Shown here piece after piece: positions 48,206 through 59,169 of a stretch of DNA of 64,000 bases. The notes below the pieces were generated by a model. The model ran no database searches and had not been told where the DNA came from. It was given only the letters and a program-made list of their open reading frames with translations. How positions within the stretch are numbered: position 1 is the stretch's first letter; the number at the start of each line of letters is the position of its first letter. The position numbers were made by a program, and so were the translations under genes. Origin of the DNA: Hydractinia symbiolongicarpus (Eukaryota; Cnidaria; Hydrozoa; Anthoathecata; Hydractiniidae); assembly GCF_029227915.1 (NCBI RefSeq), contig NC_079878.1, forward strand, positions 12,958,001 to 13,022,000, given 5' to 3'.

Positions 48206-50689
48206 GCTTCACTTCACTCACTTAACGCTGTTTTCAATGGTATTTTATACGTCCAAAGCCTCATCTAAGCCCCTTTGCTCCCTATACCAAAGTTGGGGCT
48301 CTGCGACGGCTGAAATTGTAATAAAACTGAATTTAAGACGGCAAGGGGTGCTAAATAAATTTATTTATTGCTTTTATTGGAGAATTGTCTGAATTCTGTG
48401 AGTATATTAGCTACGCTCTTCTTATGATGATAACATGATCTGACCTGAATACAGGGACAGATACTGGAAGTATCGAACGTGTTAATAAAATAATATGTAA
48501 ATGACATAAGCATATACTTAACTGAATTTTATTCCACATTGGAAAGAATATGCTGGATCACATATCTGTTCAGTATAGAAACCTGTGAATGATGCGTTCG
48601 TTCTATACGGCTGATTATTACGATGTATGTTGTCATGGTGTCTCAAAGACTGGTTCGACTCCAAGGAAAACATGACGCTGCTTCAAGATGTACTTTTATA
48701 TATAAAAAAATTTATAAATCTGTTATTGATGATTCAGATAGTGAAGATTGACTGTGATGAGCTGTTTTAAATATAATATAGTCAGACAGAATAATATACT
48801 TTGGTGATTTTCTGAAATATTAAAGTAGGTTTCTAGGTTAGTACACATTTTAAAGTAAACACCAGAAAGTTGCGAGTAGGCTTAAACTAGACTTAGCGAT
48901 GCTTTCTGTCATGTTTTTTCCAAAATTTATTTATATTTATTAAATTATAATTATTTATATGTTAAATTTTGTTGAGTGTTTTTTATGAGAATTATTTATT
49001 TATTTGTTTGAGCTTCTGAGCTTAGAGTTTGGACCTAGCCCTCGCCCAGTGTATTTTGCAGAACTGTTGGCACCACCCCTTTTTAAAAGATGGCTACCTT
49101 AGTGTCAATCAGTTGACAAATGACTCAAGAAAAAGACAGATATATTTGTTAGTTTATATTGATAATACAACGCCGAAACATAAAAGCTGTCTTTTTGTTG
49201 GACAAACACACATTTGGTGGCCAGTGTGGGGCTACTCTTGAGTCAGAAGACAGAAATTTGAACAATAAAATTGCTGCGCATTGGAACGAACAGCTCGGGC
49301 CGTTGAAGTTAGGATGGATAGAATCTTTGTGGTGGAAAGATCTCAAGAATGGTATGAGAGAGAAACGACATCAACACTGACAGAGATAGAACACCAAGAT
49401 TTGGCTTAAAGACTGAAGGTAATACCCATCTTTTGCTACGCCGCGTCCTAAAAGGAACAGGAAGAAAGTCCGGACGGAGGACACTATGTGATAAAAAGTC
49501 TTTATGAGCCACTAGTCAGATGTTTTAAAATCCAGGAAAGTCTTCATGACAGTCGTGCTTCCTTTGTGAACCCGGTTGAGGAAACAAGACCTAGGAGACA
49601 AACAAATTTTGCAAGTTTCGATGTAATAGGAAAACCTTTGACCAACGCCTTAAAAAAGGTATGAGACAACCTACAATTGCCACGCTCAGAAATTCCCTAA
49701 ACTTTGAAAATCCAGAATAACAAGAGAAAATTGTTGATACACTATCCAATCCTGCTTACAGCCGAATGCGCTGTGTTAACAGATTGCTGGATGGACACTT
49801 CGAATTCGGAAACTTAAACAATCAGTTCAGCGGAAGAAACTAAGAAGGAACGAAAGATGGGGACAAGTCTCTCAGTGTGGTAAGCTATTTCTTAGTTATC
49901 TTACAGTCCTTTAATCTCGGACAAAAAAAAAGTAGACAACTTTTTTGCAAAGAATTTTATCAAAAATCTTTTACTTATTTGTCTTTTTTTTATTTCTATG
50001 CATATTTTTTCTTCTGTGCATTTTTTGTTTCAACTTGTTAAAGACCTATCAGTTTCTTTAAAATGAAAAATTGCAATTTATCAGACTCTCCAAAAAGAAA
50101 TTCAAATATAATAAAATAAATAAAAAAAAGGATAATAAACAATTAAATTTGTTGAATTCAATAAATCGATTTCGACAAAATATCATGTATCGCCCGCTTA
50201 ATGGGTTCCTTGTTTAACAAAGATATCAAAAGTCAGCTTGACTGAATTTATATACATATATTTATATACATATATATAATATACTTGTGCATCACATGAC
50301 ATTGATTTGTATCTTTTTAATAAATGCCCTCTTCAAATCAAAGAGACCAAGAGAGGTTAAAGAGACAATAATTGAACAACCTGGTGTTAATTCAGTTTAG
50401 GGTAAAATTGAATTCTTGTTTCTCATTTTTAAAACACACTTCTTTTTCAGATCAGCTGTTATCAAACCATGCACCATCGGCATTTTCAAAAAATCTTTAA
50501 CAAGAGAGTAAATTTTGAAAGCCTAAAAACTGAAACATTCAAATGCTAATATGTATTTATTACTGAATTAATAAACAATGAACTACTTCATTCATTTTAA
50601 ATTGAGCTTGTTCAGAAGTTATTATATTCGTTAGGGTTCTGTTCTGTTCTGAATGGCGGTGTCTTTGATCGCTAAACGCGAAGAACAAA

Positions 50690-50836
50690 ATTTTTTGATA
50701 TTCGCGTTTAGTAAATTTTGGCGTTTAAGTGCGTGTAAGTGTGTATAAGTGCGTTTAGTCGGTGTCCCCACTGGGCGTATAAGTGTGTTTAAGATCATAA
50801 ACGCACTTATAAGCACTTAAACACGCAGTGGGTACC
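50690..50836. repeat. Palindromic repeat built from CGTTTAAGTG words
   Basis: 50761-50836 is an imperfect palindrome: GGTGTCCCCACTG at one end and CAGTGGGTACC at the other. Between them are CGTATAAGTGTGTTTAAG and the complementary AAACGCACTTATAAGCACTTAAACACG. More forward copies of the 10-base word lie at 50721-50757. No ORF; possible MITE terminus. Confidence 0.6.
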
Positions 50837-51438
50837 AAGCCTAACTCTCCGTTTTCAAGGTCTAATTTAAATTTTAAAATTTTCCAGACTGATGACGGAA
50901 ATCATCAAGCCGCAAAGAGAGTTTGGCTTAATGTGTTATATTTTCAGATATAAAATATTAAATACCAAAAAATGAGAAGGGATCATGCTGTGCAGATTAA
51001 ATTCTTGCACAAGACAAAGGAATCAATGTGCACAATATACTGAAGATCTATCTACAGTAATTGAAGTGATCAATATATCGACATGCAAAAGCTAACATTG
51101 CAAGTCTAAAATTATTAACAGAATGGGATAAAAAAAAACATAATTACGCTACAACGGCTATAGGAGAAAGAATATACCTTATCGTCGGTGTAACTCATGT
51201 GACAAATCGCACAATTCTTAACCATTCAACCATGTTGTTATTTAAACCTATAAACTGCTGAAACGATACTTTTTCTTGTTTTGAAAAATGTTTGTTATCA
51301 TTCATAGCTTTTCTCTAATGCTTGTCATTTGCTACAACAGTCACGCGAGTGCAACTGAAGACTACACAGATCGTATGCAGCCTTTATATTCGTCTGAACC
51401 ATCACGTGAGCATTAATCCATCAGGCAATCTAGAAATT

Positions 51439-51624
51439 GCATTACGTTCTATGCTGGGGCATATACGATGCACATGACGACATGCCTAATCTTATAATGA
51501 AAAAGAACGCATTACGTTCCATGCTGGGACATATACGATTCACATGCAGACTTGCCTAATCTTATAATGGAAAGAAAACGCATTACGTTCTATGCTGGGA
51601 CATATACGATTGACATGCAGAATG
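51439..51624 (+). repeat. 70-base tandem repeat, about 2.7 copies
   Basis: Units begin GCATTACGTTCYATGCTGGG at 51439, 51509 and 51580, giving periods of 70 and 71 bases. Copies are closely similar. The third is cut off after GACATGCAGA, so the array looks recent. No coding potential was seen. Confidence 0.8.
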
Positions 51625-52009
51625 TTATAGAACAATCTTGTGGAGCAGGTTGCTACTTCGTGAAAACGTCAGCGGAACAATGTTTGTATTAATTTTTTAT
51701 GTATTAATGCATTATTCGAAACAATATTTATGACTCAAAATTATTTGCGTACTAATCATGAAATTTATAATCGATTTGTGAAACCATGGGTAAATCTCTT
51801 TACGCGGATAAGTTTTCAAGCATTGTGATTGGTTGATGCAATAAGTTACTCGCTTAATTATTTCTATTGCCTAATCCATGACACATTGGTGTGAGAAAGT
51901 TTCGGGCATGCGCATTTTGTTTTGAAATTTCTCAAATCATTTTTCTTTTGAAAATCTCGATCACGATGTGTCGTGAAAACAACGCATTGAAACGTTCTCA
52001 GCCTTAGGA

Positions 52010-52265
52010 AAGTGTAGCGCGAGGACAGCGGTGATGTATGGATAGTCGCCTCGGGGAAACGTAGTGTGAGACAGTTATTTGTGGATAGTCACGTGTTACG
52101 GAGACGTGAGACCGTGCTTAACGAACCGCACAGCTGCGAAGCCGGTTCATGGGTATTTGAACGCGCGCTCTGAGCAATCTGAGGATATTGCGCAATATAT
52201 ATGATCGTCCGTCCGATGAACAAAACTTTTCACTTGGTAGTTGAACCCGCGCCCGCTGAACTACG
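52010..52265. other. Locally GC-richer stretch with two B-box-like words
   Basis: CG-containing words are much denser here than in the flanks. On the - strand GCGGGTTCAACTACC (near 52230-52250) and GCGCGTTCAAATACC (near 52150-52170) resemble pol III B boxes. It could be a decayed SINE pair or a small CpG-rich site. No gene is seen. Confidence 0.3.
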
Positions 52266-52659
52266 GCCGTAAAGCTATATGTCCATTTAGCGATTTTGTC
52301 GCTATTTCGCAAAATATAAGTAATAGAATACTCACGAACATGCACATATACAGAAACGACGAGTGTTTCAAACCGTCAAGGTTTCTTGTTAATCTTGATA
52401 TGATTACTGTGATTTTTTTTTAAGTCTACTGTTTTGGTTTATGAACTGCGATTTCGCTTATTAAATACTTGAAAACTGATAAATAAATACTTGTGCAAGT
52501 GTTGAAATATACCAGCATGTAAATTTCTGCCTCTAAATGTAACCCTCTTTTTAATTTTGTATGTGTTGCTTTTTAAAAAATCATGATACTGGATGTGAAA
52601 GCAGACAATTACTTGAAGTCAATTCTGTTTGAATATAAGACTAATCCAACTCGCTGCCA

Positions 52660-54026
52660 GTAGGACCATGTAATATTACCAGCAAATGATGATTTGGGAC
52701 TTCTACCAATATTTATTTGGGATCCTGTGGTCCATTATGGAGTAACAGTCAACTGTGAAGACCATAACATCTCTAAAAGCTGGCATGTGGACGGATGATC
52801 TTCTCAATAAGGGAAGGCTGAGAAATCCAAGGCTTATGTAAACAAAAATTTAATACTAATTCAAATATTTTACTCATGTCATTTATATGGTATATCTGTT
52901 CAACATAAAATGCTATCCTCGGAATTTACTATAATGACCAAGTTAGTGAAACTATAAGAGAACCGTTTAGTTTTAATAATCATTGTCAGTTAATGTTCAC
53001 TTTACAGCTGAGAAATTATATCTTTGACCAAGTTGTCCAGGGTATAAATTTGACACAGATATCTGAGGGAATTCTTCTTCAAAAGTTCCTATCCAGAATT
53101 TTAAAGAAAATAAACTTTATGCTTTCCCCAGCAAAGATAAAATAATGAACATATTTATGGATGGTGCTAGCAGTCGGAAAGAAATGTACAAAAATGCCAT
53201 GACATCGATACCATTTAGTGCCTCGCTCTCCACAGATCACACATTTAAATCTGGAAAATCTGTTGGTTACTACCGTGACTGTGATAATGCATTTGTTCAC
53301 AACTTCAGCAATTTGTACATAGTGATAAATTATTTTCACCAGATTGTAAGTTGGCGTCTCTGTGAGTCAACACAGCACATTGAAATGGAAGATAGTTTAG
53401 AACTTTAATCGAAACACAAATCTGTAAAGGAGGTTGATACAATATTAGTGGATAACTGTTGTGCAGGAAGACAATTCTATAATCAACATTTTCCATCAGC
53501 TAATATAATGAAATTCCAAAGATAGCAACAAATTTTTCATTGATTAATAAAGTTACATTTTTCCGACACACAGAGGACATTGGCCATGTACGCTCATTCG
53601 GGAAAAGGTTGCTTGTCTTGTATTCCTCCGAGACAAGGGACAGAAGCCAATGAAGGCCTTCACCGCCTCTTAATTAGAAGCATGCTACAATGGGCAATTT
53701 CTAACTCACCACAATCAGCTGAAACAGTATCATATGTGATATTTCACAATAAAAATTGCAGTTCAATAGGCATATTTGCAATACTATTATATCACTATCT
53801 TCAGTTGTTCAGTGTGGCAAGAAGGAAAGTGATATCTCTCAATTACAATCAAATGGACCGTCATCATCAAAGAATAACGAGATTGTGTATGATTCTAGAG
53901 CATAAAAATCTAGTGAGATATTATGAGCAAAAAGTAAAGAATATGCGTTATATGGTAACAAAGTTACAGACTGACTGTGTTCGAAAAGGTTGTAATGTGC
54001 TTACTTTTTTTCTTGACGACACATAG
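52660..54026 (+). pseudogene. Decayed DDE-type transposase-like gene, superfamily unassigned
   Basis: Frame-broken fragments occur in one order. A segment with PIFIWDPVVHYG and NISKSWHVDG (~52695-52795) comes first. Next is STDHTFKSGKSVGYYRDCDNAF (start ~53230; read as separate blocks), then LVDNCCAGRQFYNQHFP (~53440-53495), then GCLSCIPPRQGTEANEGLHR (~53605-53670). The aspartates in STDHTF and VDNCC and the glutamate in NEGLH are where a DDE/RNase-H-fold transposase would place its catalytic triad. I know this block order from multi-copy, uncharacterised cnidarian and mollusc proteins, but cannot name the superfamily with confidence. Stops separate the blocks, so the copy is dead. No terminal repeats were found. 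Confidence 0.6.
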
Positions 54027-54274
54027 AGTTTATTATATTTAGTTATTGTATATGTCAAAATGATAGTGTCCAATCGGCAAAAAAGCCTTGTTACTTTTTA
54101 TGGTTAAAAAAGGAAATTTAAGAAACTCCAATGATTTGAGCCTGAAGCTGTTCTTATTTTTTTGGAAAAATTTGACGACTCGTTTCATGAAATTGTTCAA
54201 AGAAAAAGGGTATATTTTTTCTCCAGATATGTATGCCTTTTTTACTCACTAAAAACACTCATAATTTTATGCCA

Positions 54275-54345
54275 AACTGGTCTAATGGCTATTACACTCA
54301 TGCAAATGAGAGATCCAGATTCAAATCCTGAACAGGGCTTGGAAA
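54275..54345 (+). mobile_element. tRNA-like SINE head
   Basis: TGGTCTAATGGCTATTACAC matches a tRNA-Glu-like A box, and AGATTCAAATCCTG about 32 bases later matches a B box. The stems are too degenerate for a functional tRNA, so a pol III-derived SINE head is the better reading. Confidence 0.5.
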
Positions 54346-54854
54346 ACATAATTATCTTTCATCTACAACAAGCAGGTAATATTGAGTATACGACGTATAT
54401 AGTTATATTAAGCATAATATAGGTAATCTTTGAGTCGTAGAGGGTAGAGTTGCATACATTCATCACTTTCGTGTATCATGTTTGTGTAATAGATCTAACT
54501 TTTTGGTATAAGTTTTGTGTTGATGAACCTGGTAGGCACAAGCAACCAAAAATTATTTTTCTACTAAAAAATCTTGCCTTTCTCATTGACTTCTTAAGTT
54601 ATTTCTGTACCTTTAGTTTTACTGTTGTTAGAGTTGAATTCATTGGAACCAATTGTTTAAGCTATTCTATTGACACAAATTCTGCTGAGATGATTCACTT
54701 TATATTGACCTTATATAAAACATCTTGTTTTTAGGTATTGAATTTGAAATATTTGCACCCTAATATTTCATGCCCCCGGACTAATATGGTACATAGCTTA
54801 GATATATTGAAAATACGTAACCTTTAAATTGTAGAGGGGAGAGTTTTTATTAAG

Positions 54855-55010
54855 GTGCCTGCCTGCCTTGTCGTTTGCCTACCCTTCCCATGTCTCTTTT
54901 TGTGCCTGCCTACGATGCCCTTGCCTGTGGCTCCCATGCCTTGCCTATCCCTGCCTTGCTGATTCCTCTTCTTGTTTTCTTGCCTGCCTATGCCGTACAT
55001 TTTGCTTTTT
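54855..55010 (+). repeat. Low-complexity GCCTGCCT / CCTTGCC array
   Basis: Irregular units of TGCCTGCC, CCCTTGCCTG, CCATGCCTTGCC and CCTGCCTTGCTG alternate over ~150 bases. The Cys/Leu/Pro-rich ORF across it is a by-product of the repeat. Confidence 0.6.
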
Positions 55011-56148
55011 AAGCCTTAAGGATTCTTGTTTCTGGCTGGTATTACCTTTTAGTAGTTGTTAAAACCTGTAATCCATGAAAAAAATCACATAGTCAGGGTA
55101 AAAAGTTACTAGGTCGATGTTTCTATAATAATTTTTACCAAATCAATAAATTTCAGCGTATTTATCGATGTAAGCCACCTTCATGCTTAAAATGGTTTAA
55201 ATTGTTGCCTTACAAATGCCATACATTTTTGACACTGACTTCCCCAGGGAACAATGGATAATCAAGGTTTTTAAATTCATCTGGTCTAATTCTAAGGTTT
55301 TAAAGGTCCAGCAAACACTCTGATAATGTAGCAAAATTTGGGATTGTTGAGGATTTGATGAACCGTAAGGATAGAATGAGATCCGTAAGTGTGATAAAGT
55401 ACGCTTAAAAAAAGATGGAGAAGAAAAATATAAAGAAGATAAATTCGATCTGTGAAACTCTTTTACAATCCCAGGACTGCCGACGCCCCTAACGTTTTGT
55501 TAAAATTTGAAAGTCAGCAGATAGATTTAAAAATATTGAAAAATTATTTTGGCACTGAAACATAGTTGAAGCCAAGTATGAGGTATGAAGTGAAAATCCA
55601 ATTTAACATGCACTTTATAATTTTAAAGGCTTGGGTATATCAATTATTTAAATAACAAAATAAAAAATAAAAAAAATTAATATTTCGCTTGAGTATCCGT
55701 ACACACGTGACTCCATTTATCGCACCCTCGTGTGTTTAACTTTCTTTTTAAACATTTTCCAAAAAAGCACAAAATATCTTACTTGAGTGACATCTATGAT
55801 TGCTATAAATTTGAAAAAAAACATTAAATTACTTACGAATATAGCTAACATAAATTTTTTTTTACTTTTTTCGCATCAGCATCTTTGATAAATTATTTTT
55901 GCTTAACACAACTTAAAAGTATCTATGCTGTCAACGAGTTCACTGATAGATGACATGCAGGTAACTGTCTGCGCAGTGTCCTTCTATTAACGTAATGTCT
56001 TTTGTGAGTTTTTTCCAGTCATCTAGGAAGAAAAATTTTTATCAGGTGAAAAATTCTATTTAGTAACTTTTTCTTGCATTTATGCACAAAAATCTATTTT
56101 TACAAGTTAAAGTATAAATAATTTATATTCATTAGTGAAAATATACAC

Positions 56149-59100
56149 TTACCATATTTTCTTTGTAATTCCTAAAGATTTCCGCACGCATTCTTCTGCA
56201 ATGCGAGTGAATTCAGCTCGATTTTCCCGCCATACCTTCTAAACAATTACAAAAAAGTAATTAGTTACCAGGCTCCAAATCAAGTTTAACTTTTTATAAA
56301 GTCTTAGTTTCGCTTATTAATGACCAGATCAGATTTTGATCAATTTTAGACTTTTTGACAGTTTTCCAATTTTTCTTAGTGTATCTATGCGTGAAGGACT
56401 CTATTCCTTAATCATTCCTTCTGCTGGTTTTACTCTTTTCTGCATTGTTTCTTAATGTCAACATTCTACAATTTAAACATCAAGCAGAATTCCTTCCCTA
56501 TGCACCAATGTGGATTTTCTGGATGTTACACTGTATCAACTATATTTAACTATATTATATACTCAGGTACTTTTAACTTTAATTACTGCTGCAATTAGAA
56601 AACCGCTTACCGAAGCATCCACATTAGCTGGACTTTCATCGTTAGGCTCTAGAAGAAACAATGTATTGGTAAAATTTGCTTTATCTCTTATTTAAAGAGT
56701 ACAAGTAAGTTCACAAGCCTAAAAACCTGTTTTCACTAATCAAAAAGAATAATTTCGAAATGACTTTGCAATATTTTTTTACATAATGTCAGGTTGAATT
56801 GTAGAAGTAAAAAGTTAAAAAGTTACCAACAACTTTTATCTTTTTTAGATAAAGAACAATATGCATACCTGCTAACATGCTGACAACAGATAGAAGTATT
56901 TTTTCAACAGACTGCACAGGTGACCATCTTTCAGCACTTGTTTCATAACCCATTGGATCATCTCCAGGTGCATGAAGGATTGAAATACACACACGTCCAT
57001 CAGCATATACTGAAAACAGAATGTTATAAAATATTATGTTTTTTAAAATGTCTTTCTAGAGATTTAGTTTAGAGCCAGTTGAAAATTTCTGTACTTAATT
57101 ACTTTGAGAACTTTGACTGGGGACTGCTGGCTGAGGACAAATTTTCAAAGATGAAAAGGTAAAACTGATTTTAACTTGTAGCCAGGCTGTATGTTTCACC
57201 AGACATTCCAATTCCAAGAAATCACAAAGCTTTGGTAATCGAGGACTTTCGATTAATTTCATTACAGACAGAAAGAAAAAGTAAACAAAAATTAACTTAC
57301 TGTTAGGGTGAAAGACCTCACTTTGAAATTTCATTTTTGGTGGACTCAACGGATAGTCAATAGGAAAACTTAACTTCGCCTGAAACACACCACCATCGAA
57401 AGCTGTACCTTCAGGTCCACTAAAACATAAATATATAATAAAAATATTATTAGAGTAAATCAAAAATGCAAATAAAACTATTCCAAAGAATTTTCGCTCA
57501 AAAAGTTAAGTAGAGAAAATACAGCATACGCCATACTAAGTATGTGCTCCAGTAAGATTTAAGTCTGAAATCAATTATTAATGTTCATTGGGGAACAAAA
57601 GTGTATTTAAAGAAATTCAAATTTGAAAAAAAAATGACGTAAAAATTTAATGGAGAATTCTGCATAAAGGTGGATTAAGTACAGGATGAATTTGACGGAA
57701 AAACGTGTCCACTTATGTTGAAGATTTAGGTTTAAGATGTCTTTATTCATTGTGTCAGTTTATGTTGTTTTTACGTTTTTACAAAACAGTCATCGTTTTT
57801 GGCCAACAAAAAGAGTGCTAACATTTTGAAAGAAGATAAAACGTCACAATTCGGCTGGAATTTTACACCTCGTAAAGTAAGGGGTTTTAATCCCCAGAAA
57901 TCTTATTTATTTTAAACATACAAGTCTATTTACCATGCTGTTTACCTTTGATCTATATTTTTTTGTCTAAAATGAAGAAGGGTCATTCTTTTTTTCCCAA
58001 GAAAAGATTATGGAGTGTGACTTGAATAGTTATAAGTCATAATCAGTTATCTGATGTTAAAATTAACTTACGCAATAAGTGCTTCCCACTCAAAGAAGTT
58101 TTCCTCATGAGCTGGTCCTAAAAACACATGCAGCTATTTATTAACTTCCCTTTAAATGGAAGAAACGTGTGTATAAAAACTGTTTTTATAAGAACAAATT
58201 GCGCTCACAAAATGTTTGGGAAAGGTCTGTTTGCAAAATTAATGCTTGTAAAATAATGAAAATATTTAAATTTTTTGAAAAATAAAAATGTTTATATACA
58301 AAAACTGATGCTTTGAAAATTTCAAAATTATTGATTCGAAAATTAATTCCTATTCAGAAATAGAAATTTATTTAGAATACCTGCTAAGATTCCATCTGGT
58401 GGATTGATTGTCAGTTCTAGAAAAAAACCCAGAATAAAATGTCAGTTTTGTACCACTCAACAAGTTTTTACTTTTCAGTTTTTACTTAAAAAGAAATTTC
58501 ATCATATTTTACATATTATGAAATTTCTTTTTAAGTAAAAACTGAAAAGGCTCTTGATATTTGTGACAATGCTTTTGTTGAGAATGAAAAAATTGTTCTC
58601 CAAGATCCTACTGTTATTGTATTGTTGGTTATTGTATTTTACTCAAAAAAAAAATGGTAAAAAGGAGCAAACATATTCTTGTATACACATGGACAGTGCT
58701 TTCCTAAATAATTTAAAAAATGACAATAGAATATAGTGAAAGTATTCCCAAATGTTAGAAATAAAATATTAACTCTTGGAGCTGCAATGATATCTAAGTC
58801 AAAGAAACCATTGACAAAAAACAGTCAATATGACTATACTACAAAAAATGAAAGACTGATGAAAATATAAATAGCCATCATTAAAGTATAAAAAGAGCCT
58901 TGATTTAAAAAAAAATTGTGGCTTTTTCATAACTTTTCAAAACCAAGACAAATTTGATGAGCTTCCTGGAATTTTTGCGGCTACCCTGAAACTACCTCTC
59001 ACTCAATTTTAGTTACAATATGGATACAGAGCATAACTTGTCTATAACAGGAGTATATTTAACCGCTTTAGTAATGTTATATCATTCATGCAGGATAACC

Positions 59101-59169
59101 CTCAACTTGCAAGTTAAATCACTCACGTCTGTACTCTGCCATCAATCGTTTCAGTGCCGCTCCAGCCAT
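56149..59169 (-). CDS. UBE2G2: Ubiquitin-conjugating enzyme E2 G2 (Ubc7 type)
   Basis: E2 enzyme that accepts ubiquitin from E1 and, with ER-membrane E3 ligases, builds Lys48 chains on ER-associated degradation substrates. Coding exons on the - strand: 59127-59169, 58381-58416, 58072-58117, 57301-57419, 56869-57009, 56611-56648, 56149-56238. All junctions are GT-AG with matching phases, giving 170 residues against 165 in human. It begins [14 protein letters not shown]. The HPN motif of the UBC fold is [20 protein letters not shown]; the ubiquitin-accepting cysteine is Cys89, the same number as in human. The acidic loop after it ([16 protein letters not shown]) is the insertion typical of the UBE2G/Ubc7 group. 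The end differs from human (SLGITKKIW rather than KSLGL). The stop TAA overlaps a strong splice donor (see findings). Intron 1 carries a perfect hairpin. Confidence 0.96.
58471..58549. repeat. Perfect hairpin, 32-base arms, in UBE2G2 intron 1
   Basis: Arms 58471-58502 and 58518-58549 are exact reverse complements, separated by a 15-base AT-rich loop. In either transcript orientation it would fold into a single long stem. It could be a small fold-back element or a source of small RNA. No coding or terminal-repeat context was found. Confidence 0.85.

Larger units (their letters stand above)
47851..52600. other. Intergenic region with tandem and palindromic repeats
   Basis: No host gene is supported. 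It contains the ~28-base tandem array (48106-48205), the palindromic repeat (50690-50836), the 70-base tandem array (51439-51624), an AT microsatellite (~50247-50283) and a locally GC-richer stretch (52010-52265). A frame-broken stretch at 49020-49870 gives longer than usual partial frames but matches nothing I recognise. Confidence 0.5.
54027..56148. other. Region between transposase relic and UBE2G2
   Basis: No gene recognised apart from the SINE-like head and the low-complexity array listed separately. 56022 and below could serve as a 3' UTR exon of UBE2G2 (see findings). Confidence 0.5.

Noticed and set aside
49020-49870. Possible degraded coding region
   Set aside because: Partial frames are longer than average, but I could not match any to a known transposon or host protein, and frame breaks are too frequent to draw a gene.
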